Shown here: piece by piece, positions 54,358-63,262 of the stretch | Position numbering within the stretch: the first letter of the stretch is position 1 | How the letters are laid out: every line of letters begins with the position of its first letter | Notes under the pieces: generated by a model | Databases searched by the model: none | What the model saw: only the letters and a program-made list of their open reading frames with translations | Told to the model about the DNA's origin: nothing | Assembly (NCBI GenBank): GCA_902540785.1 | Contig: CACBOA010000002.1 | Coordinates: 1 to 64,000 of the forward strand | Source of the DNA: an uncultured Pelagibacteraceae bacterium | GTDB lineage: Bacteria; Pseudomonadota; Alphaproteobacteria; Pelagibacterales; Pelagibacteraceae | DNA: 64,000 nt | Reading direction: 5' to 3' | Translations under genes and position numbers: made by a program

Positions 54358-54825
54358 ATGCTTAAAAATAAAATTTTATCATTTATTCTTTTTTTTATAA
54401 TAACTTTTTCAGCCTCATTCATTGGAGGTGTAGTATCAATTAATTTAAAAGAACCTTGGTATTCAACGCTTATTAAATCAAGTTTAAATCCACCAGATTG
54501 GGTTTTTGCTCCTGTTTGGACTATTTTGTACTTTATGATGACTATTGCAGTCTGGAACTTCTGGCATAGTAAAAATCGAGATATGAATACAGTTTATATT
54601 TATTTTATTCATATAATTATAAATACAACTTGGAGTATTGTTTTTTTTGCATTGCACAAAATATTTCTAGCTATGTTAGTTCTAATAACATTAATAATAT
54701 TTATTTTTTTGATAATCATAAGATTTAAACCCGTTAACAAATTAAGTTACTATTTAATGATTCCCTATTTACTTTGGTGTTTCTATGCACTATTTCTAAA
54801 TATTAACTTGGTTATACTAAATTAA
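54358..54825 (+). CDS. tspO: TspO/MBR family tryptophan-rich sensory protein
   Basis: PWYSTLIKSSLNPPDWVFAPVWTILYFMMTIAVW; five TM. Confidence 0.93.
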   Translation: MLKNKILSFILFFIITFSASFIGGVVSINLKEPWYSTLIKSSLNPPDWVFAPVWTILYFMMTIAVWNFWHSKNRDMNTVYIYFIHIIINTTWSIVFFALHKIFLAMLVLITLIIFIFLIIIRFKPVNKLSYYLMIPYLLWCFYALFLNINLVILN

Positions 54826-54828
54826 TTT

Positions 54829-55932
54829 ATGAACGATGTTGTAATAGTTGGTGGAGGTATTATTGGTGCAGCAACTGCCTATTTTTTGTCAAAAGAAGGT
54901 AGAAAAGTTAAAGTTATAGAAAGGGATCCAACCTATAAATCAGCATCATTTCCATTATCATTAGGTGGTTTTAGAAGACAATTTTTTCAAAAAGAAAATA
55001 TTCTATTAGGAAAATTTGCAAGAGAGTTTATTTTTCAAATTCCAGAATTACTCAAGACTGAAAAGAACCCAAATCCTACGGCAAGTATGGTGCCCAATGG
55101 CTATCTATTAATGTTTGGACCTGAACATGCAGAAGAACAATATAAGGCTCTAGAAAATCACCAGGCATGTGAAGCAGGTACAAAAAATATTAAAGGTTCT
55201 GAGTTATCAAAACATTTTCCTTACATAAATGCTGATGGAATAGAAACAGCTACTTTTACTGATAATCAAAGTGAAGGGTGGATAGATCCTTTTATGTTTC
55301 ATAACGCGTTAAAAAGTAAAGCTACCGAACTTGGAGCAGAATTTATCAAGGGAAATATAAAATCTCTTTCAGAAATAAAAGCTAAAACTATTATTTCTGC
55401 TGCCGGTTGTTGGACTAAAGAATTACTTGAAGATATTCCAGTTGAACCACAAAAACATACTGTATTTCGTGTGAAGTGCCCCAAACATATTCCTGAAATG
55501 CCTTTAACTGGAGATTTACCATCAGGGGTCTATTGGAGACCTGAAGGAAAAGAATATTTAGCAGGTTCACCAAAATCGGTGTTTGATGCAAAAGATTTGG
55601 AACCTGCATGGGACGATTTTGAGGAATTAGTTTGGCCTGCACTCGCAAATAGAATTCCAATTTTTGAGGAATTAAAATTAACAGGAGGATGGGCAGGATA
55701 TTATGATTGTAACAGATTAGATAATAATGCTGTTGTGGGCAAACATCCTAAATTTGATAATGTTTATTTGGCCACAGGCTTTACTGGTAGAGGATTGATG
55801 CAAGCACCTGGTATAGGAAGAGCTCTAACTGAATTAATAACTACTGGTGCTTATCAGTCAATTGATATTTCTAATATGGCTGTCGAGAGAGTTCTTGGAA
55901 AAAAAGCACGGCCTGAGCCTTATGTTCTTTAA
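54829..55932 (+). CDS. FAD-dependent oxidoreductase (DAO family)
   Basis: VVIVGGGIIGAATAYFLSKEG; GGFRRQFFQKEN; GGWAGYYDCNRLDNNAVVG; ATGFTGRGLMQAPGIGRALTELI. Confidence 0.88.
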   Translation: MNDVVIVGGGIIGAATAYFLSKEGRKVKVIERDPTYKSASFPLSLGGFRRQFFQKENILLGKFAREFIFQIPELLKTEKNPNPTASMVPNGYLLMFGPEHAEEQYKALENHQACEAGTKNIKGSELSKHFPYINADGIETATFTDNQSEGWIDPFMFHNALKSKATELGAEFIKGNIKSLSEIKAKTIISAAGCWTKELLEDIPVEPQKHTVFRVKCPKHIPEMPLTGDLPSGVYWRPEGKEYLAGSPKSVFDAKDLEPAWDDFEELVWPALANRIPIFEELKLTGGWAGYYDCNRLDNNAVVGKHPKFDNVYLATGFTGRGLMQAPGIGRALTELITTGAYQSIDISNMAVERVLGKKARPEPYVL

Positions 55933-57387
55933 TCAAGTCCCACAAAAGGTTTTATACTCTTTGTTATTCTCATTTGGAATTTGATACTTATACGTATTTT
56001 TCAGCTCTTCGTAAGGGGTTTTTAAAATTTCTAAAAATTCAAAAAGCATTTTGAAGTTATTTTTATTTGCCAAATTTAAAGTTTCTTCTACTTTATCATT
56101 TCTTGGGATTACAAGGGGGTTAACAGTCCTCATCAATGCTATACTTTTTTCAATAGAATTATTATTTATTACCAGCCTTTCATTCCACCTCTTTTTCCAA
56201 TCTTTAAAAGCTCTATCTTGAAAGTCTTCTTCTTCTTGAACTTTAAATTTCATCAAATGGCAAAAAGTATTTGTATAGTCAACTTTTTTTTGATGCATCC
56301 AAGTTAATAAATCTAGAATTAAAGTTTTGTCTGTGCTGTGATTTCCCAGTAAACCAAGTTTTTTTCTCATCATTTCAAGCCACTTTTCTTCATAATTTTT
56401 TTCAAAAGTATTAATTATTTCAGTAGCAATCTCGATTGCCTTTTTTTGATTTTCATCGATCATAGGAATTAGACATTCTGCAAATCTTGATAAATTCCAT
56501 TTTGTAATAATTGGTTGATTGCAGTAAGCGTATCTTCCCTTATGGTCAATAGAACTAAAAACAGTTTTAGGATCATATGTATCCATAAAAGCACATGGGC
56601 CATAGTCAATTGTTTCTCCTGAAATTGACATATTGTCTGTGTTCATAACACCGTGAATGAAACCCACCCTCATCCAGTTCACCACTAGATCAATTTGTTT
56701 ACTCACAACATTATGTAAAAGATCTGTTGCTTTATTTTTTGAATTTACCAGTTTTGGGTAATGTCTATCAATTACATAATTCAATAATAGCTCTAACTCA
56801 TCTTTTTTATCTCTTGCCGCAATATATTGAAAAGTTCCAACCCTAATATGACTTAAAGCGACTCTAGTTAGAATAGCACCTTCAAGTAAAGTATCTCGCA
56901 TTATTTTTTCACCTGTCTTTGCTACCGCTAAACTTCTTGTTGAAGGAATGTTGAGATTATGCATTGCCTCACTTATAATATATTCTCTTAACATTGGGCC
57001 TAATGCTGCTCTACCATCACCATTTCTTGAGAATGATGTTTTACCTGACCCTTTTAATTGAATATCAAATCTTTTATTACCATTAGTTATATGTTCACCT
57101 ATTAATATTGCTCTACCATCACCAAGCATTGTAAAATGGCCAAACTGATGTCCTGCATATGCTTGAGCAATTGTATTACTACCCTCAGGAAGAGTATTTC
57201 CTGTAAATAAAGATGATAGTTTGTCTTTATTAATTTTTGTTAGATCTAGATCTAATTCTTTAGCTAAACTTTCGTTAATTATAACCAATTCAGGATTCTT
57301 TACAGCAACAGGTTTAATATGTTCTTTAAAAGCATCAGATAGTCTTGAATAAGAGTTATCAAAATTCCAATTTATAGTATTTTCCAT
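55933..57387 (-). CDS. selO: SelO/YdiU family protein adenylyltransferase
   Basis: AYAGHQFGHFTMLGDGRAILIGE, QLKGSGKTSFSRNGDGRAALGPMLREYIISEAMH, VMNTDNMSISGETIDYGPCAFMD; start set at MENTINW. Confidence 0.95.
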   Translation of the reverse strand: MENTINWNFDNSYSRLSDAFKEHIKPVAVKNPELVIINESLAKELDLDLTKINKDKLSSLFTGNTLPEGSNTIAQAYAGHQFGHFTMLGDGRAILIGEHITNGNKRFDIQLKGSGKTSFSRNGDGRAALGPMLREYIISEAMHNLNIPSTRSLAVAKTGEKIMRDTLLEGAILTRVALSHIRVGTFQYIAARDKKDELELLLNYVIDRHYPKLVNSKNKATDLLHNVVSKQIDLVVNWMRVGFIHGVMNTDNMSISGETIDYGPCAFMDTYDPKTVFSSIDHKGRYAYCNQPIITKWNLSRFAECLIPMIDENQKKAIEIATEIINTFEKNYEEKWLEMMRKKLGLLGNHSTDKTLILDLLTWMHQKKVDYTNTFCHLMKFKVQEEEDFQDRAFKDWKKRWNERLVINNNSIEKSIALMRTVNPLVIPRNDKVEETLNLANKNNFKMLFEFLEILKTPYEELKNTYKYQIPNENNKEYKTFCGT

Positions 57388-57392
57388 AGAAA

Positions 57393-57968
57393 CTATTGAC
57401 TCCAAATTCTTTTTAAAATTTCTTCTCTGCCACAAGCTTTTTTATATCTTAAATATCTTTCTAGCTTAATCTTATAAAAGTCCTGATGATACTCTTCAGC
57501 TCTATAAAATTTTTCAAAACCTCGAATGTATGTAACAACTTTTTTATTAAATCTGTTTTCTAATTCTTTAATATTTTTTTCTATTAATTTCTTTTCATTA
57601 GTGTTTTGATAAAATGCAACCGATCTGTAACTATAACCTTTGTCACAAAACTGTCCATAAGAGTCAAACGGATCTATATTAATCCAAAAATTTTCAAGTA
57701 ACTTTTCATATGAAATAATTTTTTTATTATAAACAACTTCTACCACCTCAAAGTGACCAGTATTTCCATACGTCACCTCTTTGTATGTTGGGTTCTCAGT
57801 AACTCCACCCGAATAACCTGAAATTACTTCCTCTACACCATTTAATTTTTCAAAAGACTCTTCCATACACCAAAAACAACCACCGGCAAAATATGCTTTA
57901 TCTTTTTGAGCTGAGTGTGAAAAATTAATTTTAGTAAAAATTATGAAAATTATTATAAAATATTTCAT
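57393..57968 (-). CDS. msrA: Peptide methionine sulfoxide reductase A
   Basis: FAGGCFWCMEESFEKLNGVEEVISGYSGG; YHQDFYKI; signal peptide suggests export. Confidence 0.95.
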   Translation of the reverse strand: MKYFIIIFIIFTKINFSHSAQKDKAYFAGGCFWCMEESFEKLNGVEEVISGYSGGVTENPTYKEVTYGNTGHFEVVEVVYNKKIISYEKLLENFWINIDPFDSYGQFCDKGYSYRSVAFYQNTNEKKLIEKNIKELENRFNKKVVTYIRGFEKFYRAEEYHQDFYKIKLERYLRYKKACGREEILKRIWSQ

Positions 57969-58008
57969 TAAATATCATAAACAAAATTGTTATGATAAGT
58001 CCATTGTA

Positions 58009-58043
58009 TTAAAGGTAGCCTATTTAAAATTAGCTACCTTTAA
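58009..58043. terminator. 11-bp hairpin TTAAAGGTAGC-loop-GCTACCTTTAA downstream of formate dehydrogenase
   Basis: Perfect stem in the gap between fdh stop and msrA; weak U-tract. Confidence 0.65.
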
Positions 58044-58059
58044 TAACTTAATTCACGAA

Positions 58060-59259
58060 TTATTTTTTTTTGTATTTCGCTGCTTCTTCAGATCCACCAG
58101 TAGCTGAACCTTTACTGTATGAGTGAGCTCCCATACCAGCTAACTGACCATCTTTGACGATTAAATACTGATTTCTAATTTCTTTACCATCGAAGAAACA
58201 TTCTAATATCTCTCTAACACCATCTGCATATCTTGATTGTGCAGTTAAAGATGTACCAGAAGTATGAGGTGTCATACCGTGGTTTGGCATAGTTCTCCAC
58301 ACGTGATCATTCGGTGCAGGTTGAGGAAACCATACATCACCGGCATAACCACTTAATTGACCACTTTTCAAAGCTTTTGCAATTGCATCTCGATTACAAA
58401 TTTTTCCTCTAGCTGTGTTGACAATATAAGCACCCTTTTTCATTTTGCTTATCATAGCATCATCAAATAGATTTTCTGTCTCTGGGTGAAGCGGACAATT
58501 GATTGTTACAACGTCACAAACTTTAACCATCGACTCTACAGTTTCGTGAAATGTTAAATTAAGTTCTTTTTCAACACTATCAGGTAATCTGTGTCTATCA
58601 AAATAATGCAAATGCGTATCAAATGGTTTCATTTTTCTTAACGCATCCAATCCTATTCTTCCTGCCGCAACAGTACCAATATGCATACCTTCAACATCAT
58701 AAGATCTTTGAACAGCATCAGCAATATTCCAACCACCCTCATTTACAATTCGGTGTTGGTTGTGATAATCCCTTACCATAGACACAATCATCATAACAAT
58801 ATGCTCAGCAACTGACCTTGAATTACAATAAGTTACTTCAACAACATCAATTTTGTTATCCATTGCTGCTTGTAAGTCAACATGGTCAGAACCAATACCA
58901 GCTGTTATTGCCATTTTTAAATTTTTGGCTTTAGCTATTCTTTCTTTAGTTAAGTAGTAAGGAAAAAAAGGTTGAGATATAACGATATCTGCATCAACTA
59001 TATGTTTATCGGCTTCACACCCATCTCCATCTTTACTATTTGTAACAACAAATTCATGTCCGTTACTTTCTAAAAATTTTCTTAAACCAAGTTCACCAGA
59101 AACACATCCTAATAATTGACCTGGTGTATAATCTCTTCCTTTAGGTGAAGGAAGTGTCATACCATCCGGATACTTATCTATTTTTGGAAGCTCTGATAAA
59201 GCATAGGATTTTGGCATCCCTCCTTTTGGATCATCATACAATATGCATAATATTTTCAT
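58060..59259 (-). CDS. fdh: NAD+-dependent formate dehydrogenase (2-hydroxyacid dehydrogenase superfamily)
   Basis: GIGSDHVDL, EVTYCNSRSVAEHIVMMI, GTVAAGRIGLDALRKMKPFD, MTPHTSGTSLTAQSRYADG; start set at MKILCILY. Confidence 0.95.
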   Translation of the reverse strand: MKILCILYDDPKGGMPKSYALSELPKIDKYPDGMTLPSPKGRDYTPGQLLGCVSGELGLRKFLESNGHEFVVTNSKDGDGCEADKHIVDADIVISQPFFPYYLTKERIAKAKNLKMAITAGIGSDHVDLQAAMDNKIDVVEVTYCNSRSVAEHIVMMIVSMVRDYHNQHRIVNEGGWNIADAVQRSYDVEGMHIGTVAAGRIGLDALRKMKPFDTHLHYFDRHRLPDSVEKELNLTFHETVESMVKVCDVVTINCPLHPETENLFDDAMISKMKKGAYIVNTARGKICNRDAIAKALKSGQLSGYAGDVWFPQPAPNDHVWRTMPNHGMTPHTSGTSLTAQSRYADGVREILECFFDGKEIRNQYLIVKDGQLAGMGAHSYSKGSATGGSEEAAKYKKK

Positions 59260-59328
59260 TAAATCTCCTCTGTAATTAAAAATTAAATTGCCACATCTAA
59301 CCTTATTTTTAATGATCAAGCAAATAAA

Positions 59329-59793
59329 TTATTTTTTACTTGGGTATATTTTTTTTAAAATAAATCGATTGATTACTATCGCAAAAACGATAATTATCAC
59401 TGAGCCAGTTATTACTGGGCTTAAAAGATAATCAAGTGAGACGCTACCAATTATTACAATAATTGGGTTTCCCCCCGCCGGTGGATGGGTAACATTAAAC
59501 AATATCATAAAGCCCACCCCCAAACCTACAGCTAAAGGGATTGTTAAAAATATTGGAAGCGGGATTAGATATAAAAAAAATAATCCTACCAAAGTAGTTG
59601 TGACGTGTCCAAAAAATACATTTTTGGGTTGAGCGAATGGACTTTCAGGATATCCATATAACAAAACCATTGATGATCCAAAAGAGGCTAGTAAAAAAAT
59701 ACCTAATTCAGTTTTGTAAGTGAGTCCGGCTAGTATTCCGATTGTAATTATCGAAAATAAACTAGCTAAGAAAGATTGCTTGATATTACCCAT
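59329..59793 (-). CDS. HPP family membrane protein
   Basis: FGSSMVLLYGYPESPFAQPKNVFFGH; NVTHPPAGGNPIIVI. Confidence 0.92.
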   Translation of the reverse strand: MGNIKQSFLASLFSIITIGILAGLTYKTELGIFLLASFGSSMVLLYGYPESPFAQPKNVFFGHVTTTLVGLFFLYLIPLPIFLTIPLAVGLGVGFMILFNVTHPPAGGNPIIVIIGSVSLDYLLSPVITGSVIIIVFAIVINRFILKKIYPSKK

Positions 59794-59798
59794 AAGAA

Positions 59799-60197
59799 TT
59801 AGTTAGATACTATTTTTTTAAGCGCTTTGAAAGGTAATAATATACAATCTTTTCGGGCAAGGTTCTCTTCTATAAATAAATTTGAAAATAATTTTAGATT
59901 ATCATTAAATTTTTTTTTATCTTTATAAAAGAATAATTTTGCATCATCACATAACTTAACAATTTTATCTTTTTTGCTATTTATAGATATCTTTGAAAGT
60001 AGGCTTGCAGATGCTTGACAATATACACAAGAGGCTGTTTGATAACCAAAATTAATTATCTTATCTTCTTTTATTATCAATTTTATTTGAATTTCATCTC
60101 CACATGTAGAATTTTTTAACTTCGAATAGTGAGTATGATTTTTAATATCCTTATTATTTTTTGAATTAGCTGCGATATTTATTATTTCCAAATCCAT
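59799..60197 (-). CDS. IscU/SufU (NifU-N)-like Fe-S scaffold protein
   Basis: NSTCGDEIQIKL, YCQASASLLSK, RKDCILLPFKAL (Cys/Asp ligand pattern). Confidence 0.82.
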   Translation of the reverse strand: MDLEIINIAANSKNNKDIKNHTHYSKLKNSTCGDEIQIKLIIKEDKIINFGYQTASCVYCQASASLLSKISINSKKDKIVKLCDDAKLFFYKDKKKFNDNLKLFSNLFIEENLARKDCILLPFKALKKIVSN

Positions 60198-60334
60198 ATT
60201 TTTTTATACCCAATAAAGTATAAACCTTACTATTTACCTTTTAAATATTAAAAAGTGTCAAAAAAGGAAAAATTTTTTTTCCACAATATCTATTTTTGTT
60301 GTAGTTGAAACTAAATAGAATTAAATACATATAA

Positions 60335-61240
60335 ATGTTAGAACTTAAAAATGAAAAAATAGCAATTCCAATTGTATTATTTGCAGGTCTTATCTGGTCA
60401 TTTGGTCCTCTAGTAGTAAGATATATGGATGATCCCAATCTAGTGCCGTGGCAGTATATTTTTGGAAGAGGTTTAACGATTTTTATTCTTTTAAATCTTT
60501 ATTTATATTTTGAGGAAGGTCTAAATTTTTACAAGAATTATAAAAAAGTGGGTAAATCTGGAATAATTGGTGGTTGTGGGTTAGGTGTGGCCATGATTTC
60601 ATTTATTTACTCAATTACAAATACTAGTGCAGCAATCACTTTATTATGTTTAGCTGCAATGCCTTTTTTTACTGCTTTACTTGCATTTCTCTTTTTAAAG
60701 GAAAAAATTAGCTTAAATGTATGGATTTCAATATTTATTGCAACAATAGGAATAATAATAATGGCTATTGGAAATAATGAAAAAAATTCGATTGTAGGAT
60801 TTATTTTTGGCATTACCTCTTCTATTGGTTTTTCAATATTTTCTGTGACTTTGAGATGGAGAAAAGAAACTCCTAAGTTTACAACAGTAGCTATTGCTGG
60901 TTTGTTTTGTTTTGTTTTAGCTGCTTCGGTAATATTACTCAAAAACCAACCGTTTTTTTCAACGAGTTATAACTCATCATTGTTCTCTCTTCATGGAACT
61001 TTGGTGTGTATGGGAATGATTTTATATGCAATCGGATCAAAAGCAATTCCTGCAGCAGAATTAACTTTATTATCATTGACTGAAGTAATTGGTGGAATTT
61101 TTTGGGTATGGCTTCCTTTATTTGGAATTAATGAGGTGCCTAATACAAACACAATAGTTGGTGGATTTTTTCTTTTTATCTCCCTTTTTTATTATAGTTT
61201 AATAATGAGATGGAATAAGAGACACATAGCATTAAATTAA
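60335..61240 (+). CDS. EamA/DMT-family transporter
   Basis: Ten-TM, two EamA repeats. Confidence 0.9.
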   Translation: MLELKNEKIAIPIVLFAGLIWSFGPLVVRYMDDPNLVPWQYIFGRGLTIFILLNLYLYFEEGLNFYKNYKKVGKSGIIGGCGLGVAMISFIYSITNTSAAITLLCLAAMPFFTALLAFLFLKEKISLNVWISIFIATIGIIIMAIGNNEKNSIVGFIFGITSSIGFSIFSVTLRWRKETPKFTTVAIAGLFCFVLAASVILLKNQPFFSTSYNSSLFSLHGTLVCMGMILYAIGSKAIPAAELTLLSLTEVIGGIFWVWLPLFGINEVPNTNTIVGGFFLFISLFYYSLIMRWNKRHIALN

Positions 61241-61285
61241 AATTTCATTGAAAAGAAAAAATTATATCACTAGTTATCAGATGAA

Positions 61286-62401
61286 ATGGTTAAAAAAAAC
61301 ACAATAGTAAATAGCTGGAACGAATGGGATCCACTAAAACATGTAATAGTGGGTAGGGCAGATGGTACTTGTATACCCGCACCCGAACCCGCTTTGGACG
61401 CAAAAGTTCCAGAGGACTCAGACATGAGAGGAAAATTTGGCCCAAGAATGCAAGATACTGTGGATAAAGCAAACGAACTATTAAATAATTTTTCAAATGT
61501 TTTAGAAAAAAGGGGCATCAAAGTAGATAGACCAGAACCAATTAATTTTAATCAAAAAATTTCTACACCGGATTGGAAAGCAGAAACAATGTTTGGTTGT
61601 ATGCCTCCAAGAGATGTCCTACTTACAGTAGGAAATGAAATCTTAGAAGCAACAATGAGCTATAGATGTAGATGGTTTGAGTATTTATGTTATCGACCTC
61701 TTTTAAAAAGATATTATGAGGAAGATTCAAATATGAGACATGAGTCTGCTCCTAAACCAAGATTGACTGATGCCGATTATAGAAAAGATTATTTGTCAGA
61801 GAAAATTGGCATACAAAAAAGACTTCAATGGACTGAAGAAAAATTTTTTGTAACTACTGAGGAGGAACCTTTATTTGATGCTGCTGATGTTTTAAGATTC
61901 GGAAAAGATTTAATAGTTCAACATGGATTTACTACAAATTTAAAAGGCATAGATTGGTTAAAGAGACATTATAAAGATCATAGAGTCCATGCAGTAAACT
62001 TTCCAGGGGATCCATATCCAATACATATAGATGCTACCTTTACTCCGATTAAAGAAGGATTAATAATCAATAACCCTCAAAGAAGATTACCAAAGGATCA
62101 AAAAAAACTTTTTGAGAAAAATGGATGGGAAATAATTGATGCTGCTCAACCTGCACACAATGAACCACCACCTCTTTGTTACTCTTCAGTTTGGCTCTCA
62201 ATGAATGTACTAGTTTTAGATCCAAAAACAGTCTGTGTAGAAAAAAGTGAAAAATATCAAGCAGAACAACTTGATAAATTAGGGATGGAAGTTATTCCGA
62301 TTGATTTAAGAGATGCGTACGCATTTGGAGGTGGACTTCATTGTAGTACAGCAGATGTATTTAGAGACGGAGATTTAAAAGATTATTTTCCAAAACAATA
62401 A
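61286..62401 (+). CDS. Glycine amidinotransferase-like enzyme
   Basis: SWNEWDPLKHVIVGRADG, ATMSYRCRWFEYLCYRPLL, LFDAADVLRFGKD, GGGLHCSTADVFRDG (catalytic Cys). Confidence 0.9.
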   Translation: MVKKNTIVNSWNEWDPLKHVIVGRADGTCIPAPEPALDAKVPEDSDMRGKFGPRMQDTVDKANELLNNFSNVLEKRGIKVDRPEPINFNQKISTPDWKAETMFGCMPPRDVLLTVGNEILEATMSYRCRWFEYLCYRPLLKRYYEEDSNMRHESAPKPRLTDADYRKDYLSEKIGIQKRLQWTEEKFFVTTEEEPLFDAADVLRFGKDLIVQHGFTTNLKGIDWLKRHYKDHRVHAVNFPGDPYPIHIDATFTPIKEGLIINNPQRRLPKDQKKLFEKNGWEIIDAAQPAHNEPPPLCYSSVWLSMNVLVLDPKTVCVEKSEKYQAEQLDKLGMEVIPIDLRDAYAFGGGLHCSTADVFRDGDLKDYFPKQ

Positions 62402-62423
62402 AAATAAAGCGATTGATCTTTTC

Positions 62424-63158
62424 TTAGTTTTTTTTCGATTTGTCGATACTAAATTTTTCTAACTGGCTTAAAGAACTTTCCGAATTATTATCTATATTGT
62501 CAAATTTAGCACGTCTTTCCATCTCTTTTTGTATCAATTTTTGCTCTCTTCTCATTTCTTCTTGTTCCTTTAGTTTTTGATCTCTGTCGAATTTATCTTC
62601 CCATTCTCTAATTTTGATATATTCAATTTCTTTCTCTTTTTCTTCTTTTTCTTTTAATCTTTTTAATTCTCTATTTTTACGTCTTTGTTCTTTAAGATCT
62701 CTTTGATGTAATTCGTCTTCTCTTACCTTTAAGTCAATATCTTTTCTATTTTGTTCTTCTTCTCGTATTTTTAATTGTTTTTCTTTCTCTCTTAATTCTT
62801 TTGCTACCAGAACTAATTCTTCATCTTTTCTTACTAATCTTTCACTTTCGATTTTTTGTTTTTCGTCTTTTAATTTTATCTCTTTTTCTTTTAATTTAAT
62901 TTCATCTTCAGTTGCTTTTAGTTTATTACTTTCTTTAAGTAATTTATCTTCCCAGACTTTTAAATCTTTTTTTTCTTTTAAAAGTGAATTTCTTTCCTCA
63001 AGTTTTTGCAATTTTATTAACTTAATTTTATTTTGTTCTTTATTTTTTTTATAATTTTGTATTGCAGTAGTGATAGATTTTGTAGTAAAGGAAGCAATCT
63101 TTGAGATTCCGTGCTTTTCTTTACTTACTCTAGTTCGCGACTTTTTTTTCGTTTTCAT
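62424..63158 (-). CDS. Highly charged Lys/Glu-rich coiled-coil protein
   Basis: Full-length ORF, near-continuous heptad-like K/E/L repeats (LKEKEIKLKDEKQKIESERLVRKDEELV). Confidence 0.7.
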   Translation of the reverse strand: MKTKKKSRTRVSKEKHGISKIASFTTKSITTAIQNYKKNKEQNKIKLIKLQKLEERNSLLKEKKDLKVWEDKLLKESNKLKATEDEIKLKEKEIKLKDEKQKIESERLVRKDEELVLVAKELREKEKQLKIREEEQNRKDIDLKVREDELHQRDLKEQRRKNRELKRLKEKEEKEKEIEYIKIREWEDKFDRDQKLKEQEEMRREQKLIQKEMERRAKFDNIDNNSESSLSQLEKFSIDKSKKN

Positions 63159-63262
63159 TTTATAAAAACATTATTTCACTAGAGAAATAATTATTATTCA
63201 ATAAAAATTTTAAGAAATTTTTTTTAAAATTATGTTTTAAAGCTACAACCTGCGAGGGATAA

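Noticed and set aside
60607-60942. 111-aa antisense ORF in the DMT transporter
   Set aside because: Wholly within a canonical 10-TM transporter gene.
62424-63158. Possible DNA repeat or CRISPR-like array suggested by repeated TTTTTCTTCTTTTTCTTTTAATC text
   Set aside because: Explained as codon repetition of a Lys/Glu-rich coiled coil; no constant repeat/spacer periodicity.
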